From NCBI RefSeq assembly GCF_011008565.1, contig NZ_JAAIWK010000011.1, forward strand, positions 35,348 through 99,347: a stretch of DNA of 64,000 nt, read 5' to 3'. The notes beneath the pieces are model-generated. The model was not told where the DNA came from. It did not search any database and worked only from the letters and a program-made list of their open reading frames with translations. Origin of the DNA: Heyndrickxia ginsengihumi (GTDB lineage Bacteria > Bacillota > Bacilli > Bacillales > Bacillaceae_C). The position numbers and the translations under genes are program-made. Shown here in pieces: positions 9,203-18,029 of the stretch (the first letter of the stretch is position 1; every line of letters begins with the position of its first letter).

Positions 9203-9527
9203 TTTAAATAAAAGAGTAATAAAATCTGGTTAAATATATGGTATAATTTTCCTATATTTGAATGGTTGAATATTGTTGAAACTTTAGGCCATTAAGGGAT
9301 GACTCTATAAAAATTAAAGAGTGGACGGGGTGTTCACGTCATAAAACTTCATAATGGTCATAATGTAGGATTTGGAAGTGAGAGTTAAATCAATAGGGGG
9401 GAGAGTTCGAACTATCTAAAGCAAAATAATCGTTATAGGTCATAGTTAAATATAGGCTTTTTAATGCTTCCAATTAGATATTCAACATTCACAGAAAAAT
9501 GGAATATAAAGGGGGAGTTTATAAATT
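9203..9527 (+). other. Intergenic region upstream of the secreted repeat protein
   Basis: About 325 bases with no gene I can support. It must hold the promoter for the gene at 9528. The only firm element is the ribosome binding site AAAGGGGGAG a few bases before that ATG. A GGGGGGAGAG stretch near 9400 looks like a second ribosome binding site but no plausible frame follows it. Confidence 0.4.
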
Positions 9528-11375
9528 ATGAAGCAAATAGTAGGATCAGCTTTTTTTGTCCTTTTTTTCACTATTTTTTTCAGCCATTTTGCATATGCAG
9601 CAAATACAAGTATTTCTTCGGGAGTTTCTGTTAATGGTAAGTTGGCTTCAAGTAGTTCCGAGAACACTTATCAATTTACAACCACTAAAGATGGTGAAGC
9701 GTACATCACAATTGATCATGCAACAGGCGGCTTATCGCTGGAAATTGATGATGCAAATGGGAACTACGTAGATTCTGAGAGTATTAGTTCAGCAGGAGAA
9801 ACGATTAAGCTTGATGAACACCTGAAAAAAGGAACGTATTATGTAAAGATCACATCGTTTTATTGGGATGGAATTACAAGTGCGAGTTATCAATTGAAAG
9901 CTACATATCCCGGTTCTATAAAAAGGGATAATACGAGTTTTGAACCTAATGACACTTTTGAGACAAGCTTTGCTATTAAATCAGGTCAATTTTATTCGTC
10001 AACATGTGAATCTAATATTGATAAAGATGTATACCAATTTACAACTACTCAAGATGGTGAAGCGTATATTACGCTTGATCATGCAACAGGTAGTTTTTCG
10101 CTGGAGATTGATGATGTATATGGAAACAATGTAGATTCTGAGAGTATTAGTTCAGCAGGAGAAACGACAAAGCTTTATGAGCACTTGAGAAAAGGAACGT
10201 ACTATGTACAGATCAAGCCATATTCATATTATTGGGATGGACTAACAAGTGCGACTTATCGCGTAAAGGCCACATACCCTGGATCAATTAATAGGGATTC
10301 TTCAAGCTTTGAGTCTAATGATACATTGGAGACATCTTTTCCTATTACTTCCAGAAAATACTATAGTTCTAGCAGTTATTCTGAAATTGATCGCGATGTG
10401 TATCAATTTACAACGAACCAAGACGGAAATGCGAGTATCACCCTTGATCATACAACAGGCAGTTTTTCATTAGAAATTGAGGATGCAAATGGGAATTATG
10501 TAGATTCTGAGAGTATTAGTTCAGCGGGGGAAACGATTGCCATTAATGACCGCTTGAAAAAAGGTAAATATTATATCGTGATCACACCGTATTATTGGGA
10601 TGGACTAACAAGTGCAAGTTATCGTCTAAAAGCTTCCTTTTTAGATAAAGCACCGACAGTAAATACGATATCAGATCATTCTACTGCAATTACTGGAAAA
10701 GCAGAGTCCAAAATAAAAGTATATGCTTATGCAAATGGTAAGAAGCTAGGGGAAACAACAGCAACTAACGGAGAATATTCGATAAAAATTCCAAAGCAAA
10801 AAGCCGGAACAGTCATTACTGTATATACAGTGGATGCAGCAGGAAACAGAAGTGCTGATAAAACCGTTAAAGTCCTTGATAGAACACCGCCGACAACGCC
10901 GACGGTAAGTTCCGTTTCAGATTGGTCTACTGTCATTTCTGGAACAGCAGAATCAAATGCGAGGGTGTATGCATATGCAAAAAGTAAGAAACTAGGTGAA
11001 GCAACAGCGAAAAGCGGAAAATATTCACTTAAACTTTCAAAGCAAAAAGCTGGAACCGTGATTACTGTATATGCAGTCGATCCTTCAGGGAATAAGAGTG
11101 GCAGTAGAACGGTTAAAGTCCTTGATAAAACACCGCCGGCAACACCATCAGTAAATAAAGTAACAAGCAAATCAACAACTATTACTGGAAGTGCCGAAAA
11201 ATCAGCAACGGTTTATGTTTACAATAAAAGCAAAAAGCTTGGATCTGGAAAAGTGGATAGCAAAGGACATTTCAAAGTGAAAATAAAAGCACAAAAGAAA
11301 AAATCAACACTTACCGTTTATGTAAAAGACGCAGCAGGTAACAGTAGTAAAGCTAAAAGTGTAACAGTTTACTAG
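9528..11375 (+). CDS. Secreted protein with three PPC-like and three bacterial Ig-like repeats
   Basis: A 615-residue exported protein. A signal peptide (hydrophobic 7-22, cleavage probably after AYA at 24) is followed by three similar units of about 110 residues (roughly 35-128, 150-250, 275-375). Each has YQFTT..DG.A.I.LDHATG, SLEIDD, VDSESISSAGET and KGTYY, the pattern of pre-peptidase C-terminal (PPC) beta-sandwich domains. Three Ig-like modules of the Big_6 type follow (about 377-450, 455-533, 536-615), each with GxAE, VYxYxxxKKLG, VDxxGN and TPP linkers. There is no LPXTG motif, transmembrane end or catalytic domain, so it is predicted to be released or held non-covalently by charge; the end is Lys-rich. 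Short DNA stretches are almost identical in the three PPC units, pointing to recent duplication. No enzyme activity is evident; adhesion or matrix function is a guess. Confidence 0.8.
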   Translation: MKQIVGSAFFVLFFTIFFSHFAYAANTSISSGVSVNGKLASSSSENTYQFTTTKDGEAYITIDHATGGLSLEIDDANGNYVDSESISSAGETIKLDEHLKKGTYYVKITSFYWDGITSASYQLKATYPGSIKRDNTSFEPNDTFETSFAIKSGQFYSSTCESNIDKDVYQFTTTQDGEAYITLDHATGSFSLEIDDVYGNNVDSESISSAGETTKLYEHLRKGTYYVQIKPYSYYWDGLTSATYRVKATYPGSINRDSSSFESNDTLETSFPITSRKYYSSSSYSEIDRDVYQFTTNQDGNASITLDHTTGSFSLEIEDANGNYVDSESISSAGETIAINDRLKKGKYYIVITPYYWDGLTSASYRLKASFLDKAPTVNTISDHSTAITGKAESKIKVYAYANGKKLGETTATNGEYSIKIPKQKAGTVITVYTVDAAGNRSADKTVKVLDRTPPTTPTVSSVSDWSTVISGTAESNARVYAYAKSKKLGEATAKSGKYSLKLSKQKAGTVITVYAVDPSGNKSGSRTVKVLDKTPPATPSVNKVTSKSTTITGSAEKSATVYVYNKSKKLGSGKVDSKGHFKVKIKAQKKKSTLTVYVKDAAGNSSKAKSVTVY

Positions 11376-11390
11376 ATATTTGAGAGTTTG

Positions 11391-11417
11391 AGGATAGCCT
11401 AAATGGCTATCCTTTTT
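11391..11417 (+). terminator. Rho-independent terminator of the secreted repeat protein gene
   Basis: AGGATAGCC (11391-11399) pairs perfectly with GGCTATCCT (11405-11413) around a 5-nt loop, followed by TTTTCC. It begins 15 bases after the stop codon. Confidence 0.88.
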
Positions 11418-11621
11418 CCTTAGTAACAGCTCCATCAGAATTGTTCACATTGGGTTCCTATAGGGTAGACACCGAAACGACATACCCTGATATAGCATTA
11501 AAGCTGTCTCCAAATATGATGAAACATAGCTGATTTCGGAAGTGATAAAAGGATTTATCCATGGTAAGCTCCCGTCACATCGTTTGTGTTTATGGATTAA
11601 AGTGACAGGAGATTTATCGGA

Positions 11622-12110
11622 TTATATTTGAAAAATACTCTCAAGTATGGCGTATGGGTTATCAAAGAAAATTTGTGAATTGGTTGGAGCATAATAAATC
11701 TCGGGTTCAACAAGATCCATCGATAACATTTTTTCTCGCTCGATTTCCTTTTCAAGGAGATGGATCGAATCAGTTGGATTGTTTCGCTGGCTGTTGATCT
11801 GAGAATTTTCCTCACCTTTAAAATGAAGGCTAATACAAGCAATTTGTTCTTTTCCCTTCATGATGAATAACTCGTCGCTTTCGTTTGAAAAAGCTTTAAA
11901 TTGCAATGTATAATCGTAGGAAACTCTTACAGCACCATTTCTTTTCTTTACGATAAATCCTCGTTCTCTAAAATAATCCTCAAATGCATCTAGAAATGCC
12001 TGTTTTTTCTGAGCAATTGCTGGTAGGACATCTTGTTCAAATAACTTTGTATTCTTTTCTTGCAAACTAACGAATTCTCTTTTTAACACTTCAACATCTT
12101 TTTCACTCAT
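11622..12110 (-). CDS. Hypothetical protein, no family recognised
   Basis: A 162-residue soluble, charged protein with no signal peptide or membrane segment. The first third is helical and probably coiled (VEVLKREFVSLQEKNTKLFEQ, then AIAQKKQAFLDAFEDYFRER). The middle looks like beta strands (VKKRNGAVRVSYDYTLQF, ELFIMKGKEQIACISLHF). The end is acidic and helical. ATG at 12110 is preferred to an upstream ATG eight codons earlier because AAAGGAG is correctly spaced before it. It stands alone on the minus strand between two plus-strand units, with no operon partner to suggest a role. Codon use looks like its neighbours, so it is probably a real gene. Confidence 0.65.
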   Translation of the reverse strand: MSEKDVEVLKREFVSLQEKNTKLFEQDVLPAIAQKKQAFLDAFEDYFRERGFIVKKRNGAVRVSYDYTLQFKAFSNESDELFIMKGKEQIACISLHFKGEENSQINSQRNNPTDSIHLLEKEIEREKMLSMDLVEPEIYYAPTNSQIFFDNPYAILESIFQI

Positions 12111-12235
12111 CACCATTCTCCTTTGCTCATACATCGTTTTGTAATCGCTACACTTATATTTGATATTTTAACATGAAAGAGTGGTTAGTTACTTTTTCAT
12201 CTTTTTATGTATAATGGAATAAATTAGCCCCCAAA

Positions 12236-12283
12236 GGTGCCTGACCCCTTTCGTGCTTTATCGCACGAAAGGGGTCAGGCACC
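12236..12283. repeat. Dispersed GGTGCCTGACCCC hairpin repeat, copy 2 (inverted)
   Basis: Perfect 20-nt arms (12237-12256 and 12263-12282) with loop TTTATC, the reverse complement of the loop in copy 1, so this copy is in the opposite orientation. It ends 20 bases before the start of the PRD regulator gene, so it abuts that gene's ribosome binding site. Automatic callers may start that gene inside the repeat. Confidence 0.9.
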
Positions 12284-12302
12284 AAAGAAAAGAGGAATTT
12301 GC

Positions 12303-14237
12303 ATGATTTCAAACCGTCAAAAGGAGATTTTGCAATTATTGATAAAGACAAGTGAGCCAGTAACGGCAGATTGGCTGGCGAAGGAAATTGGGGTGAGTGA
12401 TCGTACGATTCGCAGTGAGGTAAAAGCACTGCAATCAGAGTGTGAACAATTTGGTATTGCTATTCATTCCATTAGGGGAAAAGGATATCAGATTAAAATG
12501 GTTGATCCAAATAAATTCCAAGCGGCTTGTGAAACCATTGGAAACGATGGAAATGAAAGTGGTTTCGATTATTCTGATCAGCAAAGCCGTGTCGTCTATA
12601 TGATTAGACGATTTTTGCTAGAGAAGGAGTTTATTAAACTAGAAACATTTGAGGATGAAATGTTTATCTCAAAGTCTACTGTTCAGCACGATTTAAAAAT
12701 GGTGAAAGAGGTTTTGGAGAAGTATCAGTTAACATTAATGAATCGCCCCCATTATGGAACAAAGGTAGTAGGGGATGAATATATGAAAAGACTATGTTTA
12801 TCCAATTATATTTTCCGTAATATTGATTTCAGTGCAAGTCGTGATGGATTTTCATTATTGGATGAGCAATTGTATAAAAAGATTAAAGATATCATTATTA
12901 TGAAAGTCAATGATTATAAGATAGAAATATCCGACATTGCCCTTGAAAATTTGGCAACACATTTGACTATTGCCTGTAAACGAATTGAAGAGGGCTTTTT
13001 AATTGGAACATTAGAACATGATTTTTATAAAACATATCCTTTTGAGAAGCTTGTAGCCCATGAAATAGTGAAAGAGGTCGAAGCATTGACGGGTTTACAT
13101 TTTCCAGATGCTGAGATTGACTACATTATTGTCCATTTGGTAGGAACGAAACTTTTACATCAAGATGAACTGACGGAATATGGTGAGTATGATGAAGTTA
13201 GCCATATTGTTTCAAACATGTTAGAAAAGCTGCGATTAGAGATGAATTGGGATTTTCGGGATGATCATGAACTCATCCAAGCACTTACTTTGCATATTCG
13301 GCCGGCGATGAACCGATTAAGATACCATATGAACATTCGCAATCCTTTCCTAAAGGAAATTAAAATGAAATATCCTGTTGCTTTTGAAGGTGCTGCTGTT
13401 GCTAGTACATGTATGGAAGAGTATTTGGCGCAGGAAGTAGGAGAACATGAAATTGCCTATATTGCTCTTCACATTGGTGTCGCCTTGGAAAGAAAAAGCG
13501 CCAGAAAACAAGAGGCTAAAAGAGTGCTGATTGTATGTGCGTCCGGAGTAGGAAGTGCGAAACTGCTTTATTATCGGCTTCAGCGTATGTTCGGGAATGA
13601 ATTGGATATTGTAGATACCATTCACTATTACAAATTAAGGGAATTTAATTTATCGTCTATTGATCTTATTATTAGTACCGTCCCTATTCACGAAGATTTA
13701 GGCATTCCTGTTCAAGTAGTTCATACCTTTCTGGAAGAAGAAGATATTCAGCATATCAACCGGAAACTGTATGCATCCACGGACGGTTCACTTGCGGCTT
13801 ATTTAGATATTTCGAGAGTATTCATTCATCAGGATTTTCATGATAAGGATTCAGTGCTTGCTTTTTTATGTGATCAATTGTTGACACAAGGACTTGTCCC
13901 AAAAGATTACATCAATCTTGTTCAAGAACGGGAGATGCTCGCGCCAACTTGCTTTGGTAATTTAGTCGCAATTCCACATCCGATGACGCCTGTCACAGAA
14001 AAAACATTTTGGACTGTTTGCACGTTGAAGCGGCCAGTCATTTGGCATGAACGACAGATGGTTCAATTTGTTTGTCTATTAAATATTTCAAAACATGCAA
14101 AAGGCGACCTTGCCCCCATGTATCAGCATTTAATATCGATTATCGAGAATCAAGTGACAGTGCAAAAAATCATTCAAACGGCTTCGGCTGAAGACTTGAT
14201 CAAACTGTTCCTCAGGGAGGAATATAAAAAAGGGTAA
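12303..14237 (+). CDS. BglG/LicR-family PRD transcriptional activator of the cellobiose operon
   Basis: A 644-residue DNA-binding regulator controlled by PTS phosphorylation. Order: N-terminal winged helix (1-65, LAKEIGVSDRTIRSEVKAL), a second Mga-like HTH region (about 90-170), PRD1 with His220 and His278, PRD2 with His332 and His390, a GatB-like EIIB domain with Cys412 (VLIVCASGVGSAK), and an EIIA domain (about 500-644, VAIPHPM). The start ATG at 12303 follows AAAGAGGAA; the frame extends upstream only through the hairpin repeat. This is the LicR/ManR/MtlR architecture, which activates transcription rather than antiterminating. Its targets are likely the IIA, IIB, glucosidase and IIC genes that follow, probably through the paired palindromes at 14241 and 14770. 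Confidence 0.9.
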   Translation: MISNRQKEILQLLIKTSEPVTADWLAKEIGVSDRTIRSEVKALQSECEQFGIAIHSIRGKGYQIKMVDPNKFQAACETIGNDGNESGFDYSDQQSRVVYMIRRFLLEKEFIKLETFEDEMFISKSTVQHDLKMVKEVLEKYQLTLMNRPHYGTKVVGDEYMKRLCLSNYIFRNIDFSASRDGFSLLDEQLYKKIKDIIIMKVNDYKIEISDIALENLATHLTIACKRIEEGFLIGTLEHDFYKTYPFEKLVAHEIVKEVEALTGLHFPDAEIDYIIVHLVGTKLLHQDELTEYGEYDEVSHIVSNMLEKLRLEMNWDFRDDHELIQALTLHIRPAMNRLRYHMNIRNPFLKEIKMKYPVAFEGAAVASTCMEEYLAQEVGEHEIAYIALHIGVALERKSARKQEAKRVLIVCASGVGSAKLLYYRLQRMFGNELDIVDTIHYYKLREFNLSSIDLIISTVPIHEDLGIPVQVVHTFLEEEDIQHINRKLYASTDGSLAAYLDISRVFIHQDFHDKDSVLAFLCDQLLTQGLVPKDYINLVQEREMLAPTCFGNLVAIPHPMTPVTEKTFWTVCTLKRPVIWHERQMVQFVCLLNISKHAKGDLAPMYQHLISIIENQVTVQKIIQTASAEDLIKLFLREEYKKG

Positions 14238-14240
14238 CAT

Positions 14241-14261
14241 TTTCCGCTATTCAACGGAAAT
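14241..14261 (+). promoter_or_regulatory. Palindromic operator candidate, copy A, before PTS IIA
   Basis: A 21-base element with TTTCCG and CGGAAA as outer arms, beginning 3 bases after the regulator's stop codon. It matches copy B at 14770 in 18 of 21 positions. No T tract follows, so it is not a terminator. It is most likely the binding site of the PRD regulator encoded upstream. Confidence 0.55.
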
Positions 14262-14376
14262 GGAAGAAATGTAACGCTCACGTTTTTTCATATAAAATAA
14301 TCGTATTAAGATCAGTAATCAATGAATGATTAAAAGTAAATGTTTTTACAAAGGACGATAAAAGGATGTGGAGACA

Positions 14377-14706
14377 ATGAACGAGGAAACAACGGAGATG
14401 ATCGCTTTTCAGATTATCAGCAATGTTGGTATGGCAAAGAGCTGTGTAATGGAGGCACTGTATGCGGCAAAAGACGGCGATTTCAAATTGGCAGAAGAAA
14501 AATTGCAGGAATCTAAACAATTTTTTGTAGAAGGCCATAAAGTTCATGCATCACTCATTCAAAAAGAAGCTGCCGGTGACCGATTGGAACTATCGATGAT
14601 ATTTATGCATGCGGAAGACCAGCTAATGAGTGCCGAAACGATTTCTGAATTAGTAAAGGAAATGATTGACATGTATAAAACATTCGGCAGCACAACTGGA
14701 AAATAA
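14377..14706 (+). CDS. PTS lactose/cellobiose-family IIA component
   Basis: A 109-residue, mostly helical cytoplasmic protein that passes phosphate from HPr to the IIB component. It has the all-helical lactose/cellobiose IIA pattern: FQIISNVGMAKSCVMEALYAAKDGDFKLAEEKL, then the phosphorylated His region EGHKVHASLIQKEAAGD, then FMHAEDQLMSAETISELVKEMI. Length is normal for CelC/LicA. The frame can start at GTG 14368 or ATG 14377; ATG with AAAGGA 10 bases upstream is preferred. It is the first gene after the PRD regulator. IIB, glucosidase and IIC follow, giving a complete cellobiose-type system with separate subunits. Confidence 0.92.
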   Translation: MNEETTEMIAFQIISNVGMAKSCVMEALYAAKDGDFKLAEEKLQESKQFFVEGHKVHASLIQKEAAGDRLELSMIFMHAEDQLMSAETISELVKEMIDMYKTFGSTTGK

Positions 14707-14769
14707 AGATGGAAACTAGTTGTTTTCTTTTCGAAAGGGCGCTTCTTGAAAAATTTTATATTGCAGTCA

Positions 14770-14790
14770 TTTCCGTTATGAAACGGAAAT
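14770..14790 (+). promoter_or_regulatory. Palindromic operator candidate, copy B, before PTS IIB
   Basis: ATTTCCGTT (14769-14777) and AACGGAAAT (14782-14790) are perfect 9-base arms around ATGA. It is near-identical to the element at 14241-14261. Placed about 75 bases upstream of the IIB start, it suggests a second regulated promoter inside the operon. Confidence 0.55.
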
Positions 14791-14805
14791 TTATCCACTC
14801 TTAAT

Positions 14806-14819
14806 TGAAAGCGCTTTAA
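14806..14819 (+). promoter_or_regulatory. cre site upstream of PTS IIB
   Basis: TGAAAGCGCTTTAA matches the CcpA consensus TGWAARCGYTWWCA at 13 of 14 positions. It lies between palindrome B and the IIB gene, consistent with glucose repression of the cellobiose genes. Confidence 0.7.
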
Positions 14820-14866
14820 ATTATAATGAACGTACAAAGGAAATCATTTCTTTAGGGGGAATAAAG

Positions 14867-15178
14867 ATGAAAACAATCATGTTAGTTTGTGCGGCAGGTA
14901 TGAGCACTAGCCTATTAGTAATGAAAATGAAGAAAGCAGCAGAGGCAAAAGGATTGGAGACAGATATTTTTGCTGTTTCGGCATCTGAAGCAGATTCAGT
15001 TTTAGAACAAAAGAATGTTGATGTCCTGCTTTTAGGACCGCAAGTTAAATTTTTGAAAAATCAATTTCAAAAGAAATTGGCCAGCAAGAATATTCCAGTA
15101 GATTCTATTAATATGCAATATTATGGCATGATGAATGGGGAAAAGGTGTTAGAACAAGCGCTTAGTATGATTGGCTAA
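14867..15178 (+). CDS. PTS lactose/cellobiose-family IIB component
   Basis: A 103-residue cytoplasmic subunit that receives phosphate on Cys8 in MLVCAAGMSTSLLVMKMKKA, the P-loop typical of CelA/LicB. The rest shows the alternating strand-helix layout (VDVLLLGPQVKFLKNQF). Length is standard. AGGGGGA precedes the ATG. It lies 160 bases after the IIA gene, and the gap holds a palindromic operator candidate and a cre site, so it may have its own promoter. It acts with the IIC gene at 16658 to import cellobiose-type disaccharides as 6-phosphates. Confidence 0.93.
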   Translation: MKTIMLVCAAGMSTSLLVMKMKKAAEAKGLETDIFAVSASEADSVLEQKNVDVLLLGPQVKFLKNQFQKKLASKNIPVDSINMQYYGMMNGEKVLEQALSMIG

Positions 15179-15246
15179 GCTATAAGCACTTTATTGTATG
15201 GTGAAAATGATTTTTATTAAAACGATCTGAAATAGGAGGATGAACG

Positions 15247-16626
15247 ATGGCTAATAGATTAAGAGATGACTTTTTATGGGGCAATTCAGTTTCTAGTATG
15301 CAAACAGAGGGAGCATGGAACGAAGGTGGAAAAGGAATGTCTGTTTACGATATTCGAAAGTCATCAACACATGCATCAGATTGGAAAGTTGCAATAGATA
15401 GCTATCACAGATACGAAGAAGATTTTGATTTCATGCAGCAGCTTGGGATGAATTGTTTCCGCTTTCAAATATCTTGGAGCCGAGTAAATCCTTTAGGCGA
15501 TGGGGATTTTAATGAAGAGGGAATCGTATTTTATGATACATTTATTGACGCACTAATTGAACGTGGAATTGAGCCAATGATTTGCTTATACCATTTTGAT
15601 ATGCCGCTTCATCTTGCAGAAAAATATAATGGATTTCTCAGCAGAGAAGTAGTGGATGCTTTTGTAAAATACGGCAAGGAAATGGTGAATCGCTTCGGAC
15701 ATAAAGTGAAGTATTGGATCACATTCAATGAACAAAATTTATACCATATGCCTGTTGCGTTTAGAATTAGTGGCTACATGAATGGTGAGAAAACATTAGA
15801 TGAGCTTTATAAAATCCAGCATCATGTGATGATGGCCCACACTTACATTGCCAATTATATTCATGATCACATTCAAGATGCATTAATTGGCGGGATGCTC
15901 GCCTATTCAGAAGTATACCCGGCAACTTGTAAACCGAAGGACATTCTATATGCAAGGAAGATTGATGAGTTTTTCAACCATAATCTTTTAGAGGCGTTTA
16001 CGAACGGAACGTATTCAAGCGAAGTAATGCAATATGTTCGCAATGAAGGCGTTGATATGGGGATTCAAGAAGGGGATCTTGAAGAAATCGCAAAGTTGAA
16101 AAGTGACTTCCTATCTTTTAGCTACTATGCAAGTACGACAATCAATAGTGATCTCGTTCCGGAGAATACAGCGGTGAATGATTATTTAGAAAAGGGAAAA
16201 CAGGATAATCCTTATTTAGATACAACTGAATGGAATTGGCAAATCGATCCTCTAGGATTCAGAGATATTTTGAATAAGATATACAACAGATATAAGCTTC
16301 CGGTTTTTCCAATTGAAAACGGGATTGGCGTCATTGAATCTTGGGATGGGGAACATGAAATTCAGGATGATTATCGAATCAATTATCATCGGGATCATCT
16401 TCAAGCAATGAAGGATGCTATTTTCATAGATGGGGTCGATGTCATTGGCTATTTAGGATGGGGATTGATTGATATATTGAGTTCTCAAGGAGATATGCGT
16501 AAGCGGTACGGAGTCGTCTATGTGAATCGGGAAAACCATGATTTAAAAGATTTAAAGCGGGTGCCGAAGAAAAGTTTCTGGTGGTTGCAAAATGTCATTA
16601 AAAATAATGGTGAGAATCTAAGCTAG
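15247..16626 (+). CDS. 6-phospho-beta-glucosidase, glycoside hydrolase family 1
   Basis: A 459-residue cytoplasmic GH1 enzyme that splits phosphorylated beta-glucosides delivered by the PTS. The N-terminal signature FLWGNSVSSMQTEGAW is present. The acid/base Glu162 sits in TFNEQN and the nucleophile Glu357 in FPIENG. The end carries GYLGWGLIDILS and KRYGVVYVNRE, and the SxxxKRYG-type region reads phosphate in 6-phospho enzymes. AGGAGG is 5 bases before the ATG. It sits between IIB and IIC of the same operon, which fixes the role as cellobiose-6-phosphate or aryl-beta-glucoside-6-phosphate hydrolysis. The exact aglycone preference is unknown. Confidence 0.93.
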   Translation: MANRLRDDFLWGNSVSSMQTEGAWNEGGKGMSVYDIRKSSTHASDWKVAIDSYHRYEEDFDFMQQLGMNCFRFQISWSRVNPLGDGDFNEEGIVFYDTFIDALIERGIEPMICLYHFDMPLHLAEKYNGFLSREVVDAFVKYGKEMVNRFGHKVKYWITFNEQNLYHMPVAFRISGYMNGEKTLDELYKIQHHVMMAHTYIANYIHDHIQDALIGGMLAYSEVYPATCKPKDILYARKIDEFFNHNLLEAFTNGTYSSEVMQYVRNEGVDMGIQEGDLEEIAKLKSDFLSFSYYASTTINSDLVPENTAVNDYLEKGKQDNPYLDTTEWNWQIDPLGFRDILNKIYNRYKLPVFPIENGIGVIESWDGEHEIQDDYRINYHRDHLQAMKDAIFIDGVDVIGYLGWGLIDILSSQGDMRKRYGVVYVNRENHDLKDLKRVPKKSFWWLQNVIKNNGENLS

Positions 16627-16657
16627 ATAATGAATCTATGAAAAACACAGGGGGATA

Positions 16658-17974
16658 ATGGAGATGAACAATCAAATACAGACGGAATCCACTGAAAAAT
16701 TATCATTATTAGATAGATTTACCATGTTTGCTGCGAAATTAGGAAACCAGATTCATCTACGTTCACTAAGAGACGCTTTTGCCGTTATTATGCCGCTATT
16801 CATCTTGGCTGGTTTAGCAGTATTAGTGAACAATGTTGTATTTCCTTGGTTTTTTAAAGGAGAAATGCTGAAAAACGTACAATATTGGGGCACTGTCATT
16901 ACAAATGGTACATTAAATATTTCAGGGCTGTTAATTGCTCCTATGATTGCTTACTGTTTATCTAGAAATAAATCCTATAAAGATCCTTTAGCCTCGGCAG
17001 TGATTTCATTGGCAACACTCATTATTATTATGCCAAATACTGTTTCGGTCATCCCAGATGGAGCGAAACAAGCTGTAGATGTATCAGCTGTTCTAACGTT
17101 CACAAATATTGGAACGACAGGGATGTTTGCTGGTATCATTGTTGGGCTAGTGTCTACAGAATTGTTCATGAAAATATCTAATATTAAGAAACTCCAAATA
17201 AACTTAGGAGAAAATATTCCTCCTGCAGTAGGAAAATCATTTAGTGTAATGATTCCTGCTATATTAGTGTTATCCTTCTTTGGCATCATCTCCTTGATTT
17301 TATCAGTAGGGTTCCATACAAATTTAATTAGCTTAGTTTCCACGATGATTCAAGAACCATTAAGAAAGATTAATACTAGTTTAATAGGTACTGTCGTCAT
17401 TTATAGTATTGGGAACTTTCTTTTTTCGGTAGGGATACATCAAAGTGTCGTAAATGGAGCATTATTAGATCCATTATTACTGGCAAATATGAATGAAAAT
17501 ATGTTAGCGTATGCGCACGGCCAGGCGATTCCGCATATTATCAATAGCGCTTTCGTACCGACGTTCGGCATGATTGGCGGAACAGGGAGCACCATTTCAT
17601 TAATTATTGCAACTTTCCTATTTGGCAGGAACAAAGCTTCGAAAGATATTGCAAAACTAGCAACCGCTCCAGGAATCTTTAATATTAATGAGCCTGTCAT
17701 CTTTGGTTATCCAATCGTCTTTAATATACCTATGATGATTCCGTTCGTCTTATTGCCTGCATTTGGCATTATCATTGCCTATTTTGCCACAGTAATAGGT
17801 TTTATGAGCAAATGTGTCGTGTACATTCCATGGACGACGCCTCCGTTACTAAGTGCTTACTTAGCAACAGCTGGTGATTGGAGAGCAGTCATCGTGCAAC
17901 TCATCATCATTGTAGGCGGGGCATTCTTCTACTTGCCATTTATGAAAATTAGCGAACGCATAAATCAGCTTTAA
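16658..17974 (+). CDS. PTS cellobiose-type permease IIC
   Basis: A 438-residue integral membrane subunit, the sugar channel of the system. It shows about ten hydrophobic segments from residue 40 on, starting with the family's conserved N-terminus (LRSLRDAFAVIMPLFILAGLAVLVNN) and the substrate-site region ending GIFNINEPVIFGYPIVFNIPMMIPF, diagnostic of the lactose/cellobiose IIC class. GGGGGATA precedes the ATG at 16658; a second ATG two codons on is possible. It is the last gene of the operon and is closed by a hairpin repeat starting 3 bases past the stop codon. Confidence 0.93.
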   Translation: MEMNNQIQTESTEKLSLLDRFTMFAAKLGNQIHLRSLRDAFAVIMPLFILAGLAVLVNNVVFPWFFKGEMLKNVQYWGTVITNGTLNISGLLIAPMIAYCLSRNKSYKDPLASAVISLATLIIIMPNTVSVIPDGAKQAVDVSAVLTFTNIGTTGMFAGIIVGLVSTELFMKISNIKKLQINLGENIPPAVGKSFSVMIPAILVLSFFGIISLILSVGFHTNLISLVSTMIQEPLRKINTSLIGTVVIYSIGNFLFSVGIHQSVVNGALLDPLLLANMNENMLAYAHGQAIPHIINSAFVPTFGMIGGTGSTISLIIATFLFGRNKASKDIAKLATAPGIFNINEPVIFGYPIVFNIPMMIPFVLLPAFGIIIAYFATVIGFMSKCVVYIPWTTPPLLSAYLATAGDWRAVIVQLIIIVGGAFFYLPFMKISERINQL

Positions 17975-17976
17975 AA

Positions 17977-18024
17977 GGTGCCTGACCCCTTTTGTGCGAT
18001 AAAGCACAAAAGGGGTCAGGCACC
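17977..18024. repeat. Dispersed GGTGCCTGACCCC hairpin repeat, copy 3
   Basis: Perfect inverted arms around GATAAA, flanked by AAAA on the left and TTTT on the right, so it reads as a terminator in both directions. It separates the convergent IIC gene (stop 17972-17974) and reductase gene (stop 18030). Confidence 0.9.
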
Positions 18025-18029
18025 TTTTA

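Noticed and set aside
10727..11170. Long open frame on the minus strand inside the secreted repeat protein gene
   Set aside because: It mirrors the Ig-like repeats on the coding strand, has no ribosome binding site and gives a low-complexity Leu/Val-rich product.
11569..11611. Stem CTCCCGTCAC / GTGACAGGAG as a terminator for the minus-strand hypothetical gene
   Set aside because: The arms contain a mismatch, the loop is over 20 bases and no T tract follows on either strand.
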